Shown: piece by piece, positions 28,426-37,651 of the stretch
How the letters are laid out: every line of letters starts with the position of its first letter
How positions within the stretch are numbered: position 1 is the first letter of the stretch
From: Psychromicrobium lacuslunae
GTDB taxonomy: Bacteria; Actinomycetota; Actinomycetes; Actinomycetales; Micrococcaceae
DNA: 64,000 nt
Direction of reading: 5' to 3'
Assembly (NCBI RefSeq): GCF_000950575.1
Contig: NZ_CP011005.1
Coordinates: 186,001-250,000 of the forward strand
Translations under genes and position numbers: made by a program
The notes under the pieces: model-generated
Databases searched by the model: none
The model's input: the letters and a program-made list of their open reading frames with translations, nothing else
Told to the model about the DNA's origin: nothing

Positions 28426-30499
28426 TTACACCCCGGGGACCTGGCTAGGCATTATCCGATCAGCCACCGTCATTGTGCTTGACGAAAATACTCCGTCCGA
28501 CATCGTCCGGGAACTGTGGGATTTCCTCGGCAGCGGTCCACAGATCCACGAAGTGCTCAATAAGGTGACAGCGAGCTTTGGTACCGAGCTGACCGGAATG
28601 CCCTCTTTCGGCATTCTTACCGTGGGCGCCAAACCTCGCGCGGTATTGCGCGGGGAGATGTCCCTGACGGTCCGCAATGGCAATACCGAGCTGGAGGTTT
28701 CCGGGCGGGAGGTAACCACCTGGAGCGAGCGTTCGCTGCCCGCTGCTGAGCTTTTCAGCCTGCGGCTTGGCCAGCTGAAGGAGGGCGAGCTGCAGCTGCC
28801 GCTGGCCGAAGGCGTGGTCAAACTGGCCGGGCTGCAGGTGGCTCACGCTGAAGCCGAATTGCCGAGTGCTATTCCGCCAGTGAAGGCTGCTTCTGAATCG
28901 GCAGATCAACTAGCGGCGCAGCAGCCAATATCCGCCGGGCCGCATTTTGCCGCCGATCCGGCGTTGCCCACTGAGGGATTGGTCGGTGCGGCCCAATCCG
29001 GTGAATCCAACAACACCAGCGAAGCAGCTGGACGGCAAGAGCCCATCGAAGCGCTAGCGCCCACTGAGCAGGTAGAACCCGCGCAGCCAGCGGACCCCAT
29101 TCAGCCAGTAGGGCTGGTCGAACCTGAGGCGCCAAAGTCTGATCAAGCTGCGACGGCCGAAACCATAAGTGCTGACTCTGCTGCCGAGCAAGTGGCGGAA
29201 TCAGCCGACCCCTCCGTTGCCGAGCTGGACTTAAGCCAAACCCTGATCAGTTCGGACCTCAGCGAAGCTGCCGGAGTCGTCGAAGCTAGCGAACCGGGAT
29301 CCGCTGAACTGCCCCTCGATGCCAACGGTGCGGCGGCCGATAACGCGGAGGGCACCAAGGAACAAAGCGCGCCTACACAGGACGAAGCCTCAGTCGGCCA
29401 AGCAGAACCTGACGAGCCACTCTTCACCGAAGCCCCGGATAACACCACCAGCTACGATCACCTGTGGGACCGCACGGTTTCCCGCTCGGTCGAGGACGCC
29501 GCCATCCGAGCCGAAGAAAACCCTGAAGGCTCCACCGAAGCCGCCAGCGGGGTTGCCGAAAACCTTGGATCATCGGCTCCGGGAGCCGTGCAACCCCCTC
29601 AGGGTGCCGAGGCTCCGGCACCGCCCGCCCCGACGACGCCGACAACACCTACAACACCAGCGACCCCGGCGCCGATAACTCCGGCTCAGGCGCCGACCGC
29701 AGCCTCGACGCCGGGCGGACCGATTGGCGCCTCGGGTTTTCCGGCAGCGCCAGTGGCAGCTCCGGGTGGCGCCTTGATTGATTCGGTTCCTTGGTTGAAA
29801 ACGAGCAACCCACTGCCTTCCGAGACTTCCGCGCAGGCCGGTTTCAGTTCGGCGCCATCGGCACCATCGGCGCAGCCAACCCCGGTTGCTCCATCAGCTC
29901 CTCCGGCCGGGCCGTCGAGCGTAGCAGCGAACTCGGCAGTGGATTCCGACCATGACGGTCATACCGTGATGCGGAGCGAGCTAGAGGTCCCCGAGGCGCC
30001 CTCGGCCCCGCCGCAGAGCGCCCCGACAGCACCTGGTACCGGAGCGATGGTGCTGGCCAGACTGTGCGGTAATGGGCACGCCAACCCGCCGACCTATGCG
30101 CGCTGCGCCCAATGTGGACAGCCAATTATGGGCGAGGCCTTCCAGGTACGCCGCCCGGTGCTCGGCCAGATGCGGATTTCCAGCGGCGAGGTGATTGATC
30201 TGGATCGTTCGCTGATTATCGGTCGGCAGCCCTCGGTCTCCCGGGTCAATGGGGAGGGCATGCCCAGGCTGATCCAAGTGAAAAGCCAAGCCGGCGACAT
30301 TTCTCGTTCACACGTCGAAATCCGGTTGGAAGGCTGGGACGTGGTGCTGGTCGATTTGAAAGCCACTAACGGCACGGTTCTCGTGCGGGAAGGGCAGCCA
30401 CCGCGTCGGCTCGGCCAAGGCGAGCAGGCATTGTTGTTGAACGGCGATATCGCCGAATTGGGGGAGGACGTTTCCTTGAGGTTTGAGGGACTATTGTGA
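28415..30499 (+). CDS. FHA-domain protein with long disordered region and zinc ribbon
   Basis: 694 residues. The GTG at 28415 has GGAG upstream and overlaps the PP2C gene by 11 bp. The N-terminal 150 residues are a folded domain without a recognised family (NYTPGTWLGIIRSATVIVLD). A very long Glu/Ala/Pro-rich stretch follows, including Thr-Pro repeats around residue 405-420, likely kinase targets. A short zinc ribbon comes next (CGNGHANPPTYARCAQCG, near 551). The C-terminal FHA domain (about 590-690) has GRQPSVSR, ISRSHVEI and ATNGT. Its stop overlaps the kinase start as GTGA. Confidence 0.88.
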   Translation: MNTNYTPGTWLGIIRSATVIVLDENTPSDIVRELWDFLGSGPQIHEVLNKVTASFGTELTGMPSFGILTVGAKPRAVLRGEMSLTVRNGNTELEVSGREVTTWSERSLPAAELFSLRLGQLKEGELQLPLAEGVVKLAGLQVAHAEAELPSAIPPVKAASESADQLAAQQPISAGPHFAADPALPTEGLVGAAQSGESNNTSEAAGRQEPIEALAPTEQVEPAQPADPIQPVGLVEPEAPKSDQAATAETISADSAAEQVAESADPSVAELDLSQTLISSDLSEAAGVVEASEPGSAELPLDANGAAADNAEGTKEQSAPTQDEASVGQAEPDEPLFTEAPDNTTSYDHLWDRTVSRSVEDAAIRAEENPEGSTEAASGVAENLGSSAPGAVQPPQGAEAPAPPAPTTPTTPTTPATPAPITPAQAPTAASTPGGPIGASGFPAAPVAAPGGALIDSVPWLKTSNPLPSETSAQAGFSSAPSAPSAQPTPVAPSAPPAGPSSVAANSAVDSDHDGHTVMRSELEVPEAPSAPPQSAPTAPGTGAMVLARLCGNGHANPPTYARCAQCGQPIMGEAFQVRRPVLGQMRISSGEVIDLDRSLIIGRQPSVSRVNGEGMPRLIQVKSQAGDISRSHVEIRLEGWDVVLVDLKATNGTVLVREGQPPRRLGQGEQALLLNGDIAELGEDVSLRFEGLL

Positions 30500-32244
30500 G
30501 TGCCAAACGACCACCAGCACCACCGCCTGATATTCCTGGCTATCAGTACATCTCGCTGCTCGGTTCCGGTGGCTTCGCCGATGTTTTCCTCTACGAGCAG
30601 GATCGACCGCGTCGTAAGGTAGCCGTCAAGGTACTGATTTCAGACCTCAAAACCGAAGGCGCCCGACGTCGCTTCGAGTCCGAAGCGAACTTGATGGCGC
30701 AGCTTTCCAGCCATCCTTATATTGTCACCATCTATGAAGCCGAGGTGACCGCTGCCGGGCATTCCTATTTGGCCATGGAGTATTGCTCCCGGCCGAGTTT
30801 GGACGTCAGGTATCGGCGAGCTCGCTTCAGCGTCGATGAGGTGCTTGCGGTCGGTGTCCAGGTGTCATCCGCGGTCGAGACCGCCCACCGAGCCGGTATT
30901 GCGCACCGCGATATCAAACCAGCCAATATCCTCGTCACCGACTACAACCGACCAGCGCTGACCGACTTTGGCATTTCCGGCACCACCGATGCCAGCGATG
31001 ATGACGATGCTGGTATGTCAATTCCGTGGTCCCCGCCGGAGTCGTTCAGCGGACGCAATGTCGACGGTGTCAAGGTCGATGTTTGGGCGCTGGGCGCGAC
31101 TCTCTACACCCTGCTGGCCGGACGTTCCCCTTTCGTGATCCCGGGGGCCGATAACTCTCAACGAGAGCTCATCAATCGGATTAGTACCGCGCCGCTGCCC
31201 AAGCTCGGCCGGGCTGATGTGCCGGAGTCGCTCGAACTGGTACTGGCCACCGCAATGGCGAAGTCAGTGGATTCGCGGTACGCCTCGGCCCAGGATTTCG
31301 CTCGTGCCCTGCAAAGGATCCAGGCGGAGCTAGGACTGTCTGTCACACCCTTCGAGGTGCAGCAGGATGTGCATTTCGACGACGTGGTCTCCGATGATGA
31401 CAACACCGAAGAAACCAGGGTGCGCAGCGTCATTTCGATTGACCCCGATGCCACCACGGGCAGCGGTACCGGGCAGCGCACCGGTCCTCGTTTCCCCGCG
31501 ATGGATTGGAACTCGGCGGCCGATCGGGCCGGCACCGTTGATCGCAACCCAACCGCCGACCGCAGCCCTGTTGGCCCGGCCAGTCAGGCCGGTCAACAGC
31601 AGAACCCGGCATTTCCGGCCGCTAGTGCGACCGCCGGGCCGAGCATTAGCGCAGTGCCCGGCGTCAATGCCGCTCGGGCCCAGCAAGGGTTCACCACGGC
31701 CCCACAGGGCTGGACGCCGAGTTCAGCTGACCTAGAAGACGCCGAGCTCGCGGCCACCGTCAATCGCCCGGCGGAAGCTCCCGCGGAGGCTCCGGCAGCA
31801 CCGGTCAAAAAGCCAAGCCGAGCCCGACTCTGGCTCTCACTTATCGCCGGCCTGGTTCTGGTCGGCGCAGTGGTGGTGGCTATTGTGATCGTGAACGCCA
31901 ACGGTCTGCCCACCAATAATCCGAGCACGCCGGTGGCAAATACCTCGAAACCCACTTCGGTGAACCTCGGTGAGGCGGTGCCGGCGGTGACCAATTTGAA
32001 GGCCAAAGCCGGTGACGGCGGAGCGACCTGGACCTGGACCAATCCGGACCCCAAAGAGGGGGATCAGTACCAGTATGCTTCAGTAAGCCTGCTCGGTACT
32101 GATACCCCGAAACCAATCAAGACCGCGTCCGTCTTCATTAGGAATAATGCGAGTAATCAATCCTGTATCTCCGTCATCCTGGTTCGCAAGAACGGTACAG
32201 GCTCGCCGGAAGTCAGAAAATGCTTCCCTGAGGCTGGCAAGTGA
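30496..32244 (+). CDS. membrane Ser/Thr protein kinase (PknB-like)
   Basis: 582 residues with a GTG start. It has a cytoplasmic kinase domain (about 15-285): glycine loop GSGGFADVF (23-31), VAVKVL Lys, catalytic HRD at 137-139 within HRDIKPANI, DFG from Asp157, and an APE-like SPPES. A Pro/Ala-rich linker leads to one membrane helix at about 445-467. The extracellular tail (about 120 residues) has a W-x-W-x-NP motif and two Cys and looks like a single Fn3-type module. There are no PASTA repeats. All catalytic residues are present. It lies amid FHA genes, with the phosphatase two genes upstream. Confidence 0.95.
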   Translation: MSAKRPPAPPPDIPGYQYISLLGSGGFADVFLYEQDRPRRKVAVKVLISDLKTEGARRRFESEANLMAQLSSHPYIVTIYEAEVTAAGHSYLAMEYCSRPSLDVRYRRARFSVDEVLAVGVQVSSAVETAHRAGIAHRDIKPANILVTDYNRPALTDFGISGTTDASDDDDAGMSIPWSPPESFSGRNVDGVKVDVWALGATLYTLLAGRSPFVIPGADNSQRELINRISTAPLPKLGRADVPESLELVLATAMAKSVDSRYASAQDFARALQRIQAELGLSVTPFEVQQDVHFDDVVSDDDNTEETRVRSVISIDPDATTGSGTGQRTGPRFPAMDWNSAADRAGTVDRNPTADRSPVGPASQAGQQQNPAFPAASATAGPSISAVPGVNAARAQQGFTTAPQGWTPSSADLEDAELAATVNRPAEAPAEAPAAPVKKPSRARLWLSLIAGLVLVGAVVVAIVIVNANGLPTNNPSTPVANTSKPTSVNLGEAVPAVTNLKAKAGDGGATWTWTNPDPKEGDQYQYASVSLLGTDTPKPIKTASVFIRNNASNQSCISVILVRKNGTGSPEVRKCFPEAGK

Positions 32245-32340
32245 ATCAGGCGATGCACGAAGCGGGGTCCGATCAGCGACTACACGGAAATGCGCACAGA
32301 AGAGAATTTAGCCGTGGTCTCGAGCAGAGAGCGAGTGGCA

Positions 32341-33051
32341 ATGTCCGATCTGAGTATTGATTTCTGCGGTGAGTGGTACGAACCGGCCCAATCGGAGGTT
32401 TTCAGCATTGGCCGGGAAGGCGACCTAGAGGTCGACGACAACCCCTATCTGCACCGGAAGTTCTTGCAGATCGCCTACTACGACGGCATCTGGTGGTTAA
32501 CCAATGCCGGCAGCATCCTCTCCGCTACGGTCGCCGATGCCGGCGGCGGTATGCAGGCTTGGCTAGCGCCGGGCGCCCGAATCCCGCTGGTTTTCGGCCA
32601 AACCAATGTGGTCTTTACCGCCGGGCCGACCACTTATGAATTCTCCGTTCACCTGAACACGCCCGCATTCAAACAGCAGAGCTCCGAGTCCGATGCGGTG
32701 GGGGACACCACCATTGGCCCGGTGATTTTCACCGATTCCCAGAAGGCGTTGATTGTCGCGCTGGCCGAGCCGATGCTGCGCCGTGAGGGCACCGGCTTCG
32801 CGGCCATTCCTTCCTCGGCGGAAGCCGCGAAGCGATTGGGCTGGGCGCTGACCAGGTTCAACCGAAAACTCGATAATGTTTGCGACAAACTGGACCGTGT
32901 CGGCGTGGTGGGCTTGCGCGGTGGTGGCGGCAAACTGGCCACCAATCGACGGGCCAGACTGGTCGAACACGCGGTCACCTCGCATTTGGTGACCGCCGCA
33001 GATTTACCGCTTTTGGAAAGCATGAAGATGCAACAAGAAGACGAGGAGTAA
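32341..33051 (+). CDS. FHA-like protein with C-terminal helical (winged-helix-like) domain
   Basis: 236 residues from the ATG at 32341; an in-frame ATG at 32290 would add 17 residues. The first 115 residues look like a divergent FHA domain (FSIGREGDLEVDDNPYLHRKFLQI replaces the usual GR..S.H pattern, with WWLTNAGS). The second half (about 130-225) is helical and basic and reads like a winged-helix domain (AAKRLGWALTRFNRKLDNV, then a Gly-rich turn and RRARLVEHAV). It is the only gene between the kinase and the EssC-like motor. Its role is unknown; it could link phosphorylation to DNA binding or to the motor. Confidence 0.72.
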   Translation: MSDLSIDFCGEWYEPAQSEVFSIGREGDLEVDDNPYLHRKFLQIAYYDGIWWLTNAGSILSATVADAGGGMQAWLAPGARIPLVFGQTNVVFTAGPTTYEFSVHLNTPAFKQQSSESDAVGDTTIGPVIFTDSQKALIVALAEPMLRREGTGFAAIPSSAEAAKRLGWALTRFNRKLDNVCDKLDRVGVVGLRGGGGKLATNRRARLVEHAVTSHLVTAADLPLLESMKMQQEDEE

Positions 33052-33058
33052 CGGACTC

Positions 33059-36000
33059 GTGAGAATCCGACTGACCCTGCGCCGAGATCCCGAACCCGCA
33101 AAAGACCTTGCCGTCACCGTTGACGGTCTAGCCACAGTGGGCGACATCGCGACCGAGCTTTTCTCCGCTGACCCGGCCAGGCAAGGTTCTCCGGTCCCGG
33201 AGAAGCTTTCCCTGCTCGTCGATGACGCCCCAATGGCAGGTGGCAGTGTCAAGGGCCGCGCACTCGACCCCGAAGGGAACCTCATGGAGTCCGGGCTGCG
33301 CCCCGGCTCCACCATTTCGCTGACCCAGGTCAGTGAGCACTTCGCCACACCGGGGCAGAACCGTGGACCGGCAGCGGCCACGCTTCGAGTGATCGCCGGC
33401 CCGGACGTCGGCAAGGAATTCTCACTCCCGGTCGGCACCAGCTACATCGGACGGGACCGCGATGCGGATGTTCGGTTGAGCGACCCGATGATGTCGAAGC
33501 GGCATGCCAGGATCACCATCGGTGACTCGATCGAAATCGTCGACACCAACTCGGCCAACGGGTTGACCATGGAAGGTCTGCTGGTTGGCCGCGCCGTGCT
33601 GGGGCCAAACGATGAAATCACGCTGGGCGATAGCACGCTGAGCGTGGTCTCGCTCGGCGGTGGCGGCGGCTCCGCACCGACCAGCCCGCTGGTCGAGTTC
33701 AACCGGTCACCGAGAGTGGTGGCCAGATTTGACCCGGATGAGCAGGCCATCCCGGAAGGCCCGCAACGCCCGCAACCGGCCAGATTCCCGCTGGTGATGT
33801 TATTGGCTCCGGTACTGATGGGTGGCGTGATGTTTGCCGTCACCCAGAACCTCTTCAGCCTAATCTTCATTTTCATGATGCCGTTGATGCTGATTGCCGG
33901 TTATGTGGACCAGCGAGTCAACGCGAAGAAGCTGCTGCGGCTGGGCACCGAATCGTTCTACCAAAACCTTGAAGTTTTCAAGAACCAGATGGGCAAGCTG
34001 CAACTGCTGGAACGCGCGGTGCGGGTCGCAGAGAGTCCTTCGGTCGCCGAAACGGTTGACAGCATTTACAAGCTGGGACCGCTACTGTGGACGCATCGAC
34101 CGGAACACAACGGTTTCCTTTCGGTGCGGTTCGGCCTGGGCCAACAGCCCTCCAGAATTCCAATCAAGATGCCCAACGCCAATAACACGGTGGCCGAAAT
34201 TCAGCAGGTGATCAACCAGACCAAATCGGAGTACGCAAGTATCGAGGCGGTTCCGGTGGTTTCGCAGCTTCGCACCTCCGGGGCGCTCGGCCTGGCCGGT
34301 TCGCGCGAAGTGCTCGACGACGTCGCTCGCGGCATTGTGTTGCAAGCGGTTGGCTTGCATTCCCCAGCTGAGCTGGTGGTCACCGCGCTGACTAGCACCG
34401 AATCAAGAACCCGCTGGAGTTGGCTGCAATGGTTGCCGCATGTCGGTTCCCCGCATTCACCACTCGGCGGAGACCACCTCGCGGCCGGACCGGGTGCCGG
34501 TGGGATCTTGCTGTCCAAGCTTGAAGATCTGATGGTCGCTCGAGGTGGCTCGTTGCTGGCGAACTCGGCCGAGTTACGCGGCCTGCTGGAGAAGAAAAAA
34601 GACGATAAGCTGCCCACCCCGGTGCTGCCGAGCATCCTAGTGATTGTCGAGGACGACGCCAAGGTAGATCGCGGTCGGCTGGCCAGATTGGCTGAGCACG
34701 GTGCCGATTTTGGCATTCATGTGATCTGGCTGGCCGGTTCGGTGGCGGCGCTGCCAGCTAGTTGCCGGGACTTCATGCAGGTGGACGGCCAAGCGGGTAA
34801 CACCACCGGCCAGGTGCGTCTCGGTGAACTCAGCTACCCGGTGAGCTGCGAAAGCGTGGACGCTGAACTCGCTGTGCAGCTGGCCAGAATGCTCGCCCCG
34901 GTGGTAGATGTTTCCAAACCGGTGGACGATGACTCCGATTTGCCCCAGTCAGTTTCCTGGGCGACCTTGGCCGGTATTGAGATCACCGAAGCCACCTCGC
35001 CGATTGCCGATCGTTGGAAAGAGAACAACTCGGTTGCCTCCAGCGCGGTGCCCAACCGGAAACATCAGGGTTCTCTCAGGGCCTTGGTCGGTTCCAAGGG
35101 CGTCGAACCGATGTACCTTGATCTGAAGACCGAAGGGCCACACGCCCTCGTTGGTGGCACCACCGGTGCCGGTAAATCTGAGTTCTTACAGGCCTGGGTG
35201 CTCGGCATGGCCGCTGCCTATAGTCCGGACCGCCTGACCTTCCTCTTCGTCGACTACAAGGGCGGCGCCGCCTTTGCCGACTGCGTCAAGCTGCCGCACA
35301 CCGTTGGCTTGGTCACCGACCTCTCCCCGCACCTGGTGCGGCGAGCGCTGACTTCCTTGCGCGCCGAACTACATTATCGGGAGCATCTCTTCAACCGGAA
35401 GAAAGCCAAGGATTTGCTGGCGATGGAGCGCGAGGCTGACCCGGATACCCCGCCCTCGCTGATCATTGTGGTCGATGAGTTCGCCGCCTTGGCTAAGGAA
35501 GTCCCGGAGTTCGTCGACGGCGTGGTTGATGTGGCCGCTCGTGGCCGATCCCTCGGCCTGCACTTGATTCTGGCCACCCAGCGTCCGGCCGGTGTTATTA
35601 AAGACAATTTGCGTGCCAACACCAATATGCGAATAGCGCTGCGGATGGCCGACGTCGATGATTCACGGGATATTCTGGGCGATCCAATGGCCGCTTACTT
35701 CAGTCCCACCATCCCGGGGCGTGGCGCGGCGAAGACTGGTCCGGGTCGCATCCAAGGTTTCCAAACCGGTTATGCCGGTGGCTGGACCACTCGAATTCCG
35801 CAACGGCCGCGGATCGATATTGTGGAAATGGATTTCGGTTCGGGCGCGCAGTGGGAGCAAGAGCTCCAGCAAGCTCCGGTAGAGGCAGATGCTGGCCCTA
35901 ATGACATCGCCAAGGTGGTGGCAAACGTTTCTCAGGCAGCCATTGAGCTGGCTATTAAACCGCCGAGAAAGCCTTGGATGGAGGAACTTGCCACCACCTA

Positions 36001-37507
36001 CAATTTCTCCCTGCTGCCGAACCCGCGAACCGATGAGCGCTTATTGCTGGGCGTGGTGGATGACCCAGCCAATCAAGCGCAGCCGACTGTTTTCTACGAG
36101 CCGGACCGTGACGGCAATATGGCGATTGTCGGTGCGTCCGGTAGCGGTAAGTCAGCGGCATTGCGCACCATTGCGATTGCGGCTGCGATCACCCCGCGTG
36201 GTGGCCCGGTCCAGGTTTATGGCATTGATGCGGCTTCCAACGGCTTGCAGATGCTCGCGCAATTGCCGCATGTCGGCGACATCATTGCCGGTGACGACCA
36301 CGAGCGCGCCGGCCGCTTGCTGCGTTATTTACGTGACATCGTGGAAGAACGCACCGAGGCCTTTGCCGCAGTCAAGGCGGGCAGCATCGCCGAGTATCGT
36401 AGATTGGCCAATAAGCCCGACGAAGCGCGCATCATTTTGCTGATTGACGGGCTTGGCGCGTTCCGCGAGACCTACGAATTCAAAGCCGGTATGACGCAGT
36501 TCGAAACCCTGCAGCAAATCGCCACCGACGGTCGGCCGATGGGCGTGCACGTGGTGGTGGCCGGTGACAGTCCGAAGTCGCTGCCGCCTTCGTTGGCCGC
36601 GTCAATCCAGCGTCGTTTAGTGCTGCGGATGGCGAACACCGACGACTACTTGTCGATGGGTGTGCCACGCGATGTGTTGAGCGCCTCCTCGCCTCCAGGC
36701 CGCGGCCTGTTGGAGAAGCAGGAAGTGCAGTTGGCCATTTTCGGCGGCAACGCCAACCTGGCTTTGCAGGCGCGCCAGGTGGAGAAGCTCGCCGAGTCGA
36801 TGCGCAGGCAAGGGGTGGTGGAAGCGCCAGGAGTGCTCGCGCTACCGGAAAATATGGATCTGGACGTGTTGCCTGCCGGCTCGCCGGGTAATGCGATTAT
36901 TGGCGTCGACGACTTCAACCTAGAACCGGCCGGGGTCGCCGCAACCGGTGCCCTGATGGTGACCGGGCCGCCAGGTTCGGGGCGCACCACCGCCCTGGTC
37001 ACCTTGGCGGAAGCGCTCAAACGTTCCTCGCCGCAAACCAAACGCGTCTACTTCGGTGCTCGGAAGTCAGCTATTGCCTCGCTCGGGGTCTGGGACGAGG
37101 CCTATGCGACTCCGGCGTTGGTCAAAGAGGAACTCGAACGTCTTACCGCGCTGACCGAGCAGAACGCTGATACCGTGGCCTTCTTCATTGAAGGAGTAAC
37201 CGAGTTCACCGATTCGCCTGCCGAGATGGATTTGGTCACGCTGATCAAGAGCGCGGTCAAGACCGGTCAATGGGTGGTGGGTGAAGCGGAGACCTCTACC
37301 TGGTCGGCGGCCTGGAACTTAGCGGGCTTATTCAAAGCGGGGCGCCGAGGGGTGCTACTCAACCCGGGTGACACCGAGGGCGATACCTTGATGAACACCT
37401 CGCTGGGCAGGCTCCGGGGTAATAAATTCGTTCCCGGGCGTGGCTATATCGTCGGCCGAGGTAAGGCTTTCAAAGTCCAGATCGCCAATACTCTCGACCG
37501 CTCCTGA
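33059..37507 (+). CDS. EssC-like type VII secretion ATPase (FHA plus three FtsK/SpoIIIE domains)
   Basis: 1482 residues, GTG start 8 bp after the previous stop, GAGGAG upstream. It has an N-terminal beta-grasp-like or FHA-like region (1-95), a clear FHA domain (about 118-190: GRDRDADV, SKRHARI, NSANG), two membrane helices (about 241-281), then three motor domains. D1 has Walker A GTTGAGKS (about 699-706) and Walker B IIVVDEF. D2 has GASGSGKS (about 1025) with LLIDGLG, lacking the usual Glu. D3 has GPPGSGRT (about 1302), with Arg in place of the Walker Lys. The FHA-TM-ATPase order is that of firmicute EssC rather than mycobacterial EccC. It should drive export of the adjacent WXG100 protein. 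Confidence 0.93.
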   Translation: MRIRLTLRRDPEPAKDLAVTVDGLATVGDIATELFSADPARQGSPVPEKLSLLVDDAPMAGGSVKGRALDPEGNLMESGLRPGSTISLTQVSEHFATPGQNRGPAAATLRVIAGPDVGKEFSLPVGTSYIGRDRDADVRLSDPMMSKRHARITIGDSIEIVDTNSANGLTMEGLLVGRAVLGPNDEITLGDSTLSVVSLGGGGGSAPTSPLVEFNRSPRVVARFDPDEQAIPEGPQRPQPARFPLVMLLAPVLMGGVMFAVTQNLFSLIFIFMMPLMLIAGYVDQRVNAKKLLRLGTESFYQNLEVFKNQMGKLQLLERAVRVAESPSVAETVDSIYKLGPLLWTHRPEHNGFLSVRFGLGQQPSRIPIKMPNANNTVAEIQQVINQTKSEYASIEAVPVVSQLRTSGALGLAGSREVLDDVARGIVLQAVGLHSPAELVVTALTSTESRTRWSWLQWLPHVGSPHSPLGGDHLAAGPGAGGILLSKLEDLMVARGGSLLANSAELRGLLEKKKDDKLPTPVLPSILVIVEDDAKVDRGRLARLAEHGADFGIHVIWLAGSVAALPASCRDFMQVDGQAGNTTGQVRLGELSYPVSCESVDAELAVQLARMLAPVVDVSKPVDDDSDLPQSVSWATLAGIEITEATSPIADRWKENNSVASSAVPNRKHQGSLRALVGSKGVEPMYLDLKTEGPHALVGGTTGAGKSEFLQAWVLGMAAAYSPDRLTFLFVDYKGGAAFADCVKLPHTVGLVTDLSPHLVRRALTSLRAELHYREHLFNRKKAKDLLAMEREADPDTPPSLIIVVDEFAALAKEVPEFVDGVVDVAARGRSLGLHLILATQRPAGVIKDNLRANTNMRIALRMADVDDSRDILGDPMAAYFSPTIPGRGAAKTGPGRIQGFQTGYAGGWTTRIPQRPRIDIVEMDFGSGAQWEQELQQAPVEADAGPNDIAKVVANVSQAAIELAIKPPRKPWMEELATTYNFSLLPNPRTDERLLLGVVDDPANQAQPTVFYEPDRDGNMAIVGASGSGKSAALRTIAIAAAITPRGGPVQVYGIDAASNGLQMLAQLPHVGDIIAGDDHERAGRLLRYLRDIVEERTEAFAAVKAGSIAEYRRLANKPDEARIILLIDGLGAFRETYEFKAGMTQFETLQQIATDGRPMGVHVVVAGDSPKSLPPSLAASIQRRLVLRMANTDDYLSMGVPRDVLSASSPPGRGLLEKQEVQLAIFGGNANLALQARQVEKLAESMRRQGVVEAPGVLALPENMDLDVLPAGSPGNAIIGVDDFNLEPAGVAATGALMVTGPPGSGRTTALVTLAEALKRSSPQTKRVYFGARKSAIASLGVWDEAYATPALVKEELERLTALTEQNADTVAFFIEGVTEFTDSPAEMDLVTLIKSAVKTGQWVVGEAETSTWSAAWNLAGLFKAGRRGVLLNPGDTEGDTLMNTSLGRLRGNKFVPGRGYIVGRGKAFKVQIANTLDRS

Positions 37508-37519
37508 GCGGTCAACACC

Positions 37520-37541
37520 CGATGGGGAGTCCTCCCCATCG
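37520..37541. promoter_or_regulatory. 22-bp perfect palindrome upstream of the WXG100 gene
   Basis: CGATGGGGAG, then TC, then CTCCCCATCG. The arms are perfect over 10 bp. It lies 12 bp after the EssC-like gene and 110 bp before the WXG100 start. It is nearly identical to the element at 11576-11597. The position argues for an operator rather than a terminator, although the hairpin could also attenuate read-through. Confidence 0.7.
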
Positions 37542-37651
37542 ACATCGGTAGTTAGTCTCTTATAGATTCTTATTAGTCGCTCAGCCGGATGGGCCGGTTG
37601 GGTTCAGAGTTTGCCGGATCTTCCGGGGCTCTTATACGAAAGGTGCGTCTC

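Noticed and set aside
29620-29720. Possible repeat or CRISPR-like pattern of aca-cct/acg-ccg units
   Set aside because: It encodes the Thr/Pro/Ala-rich linker of the FHA protein; no spacers are present.
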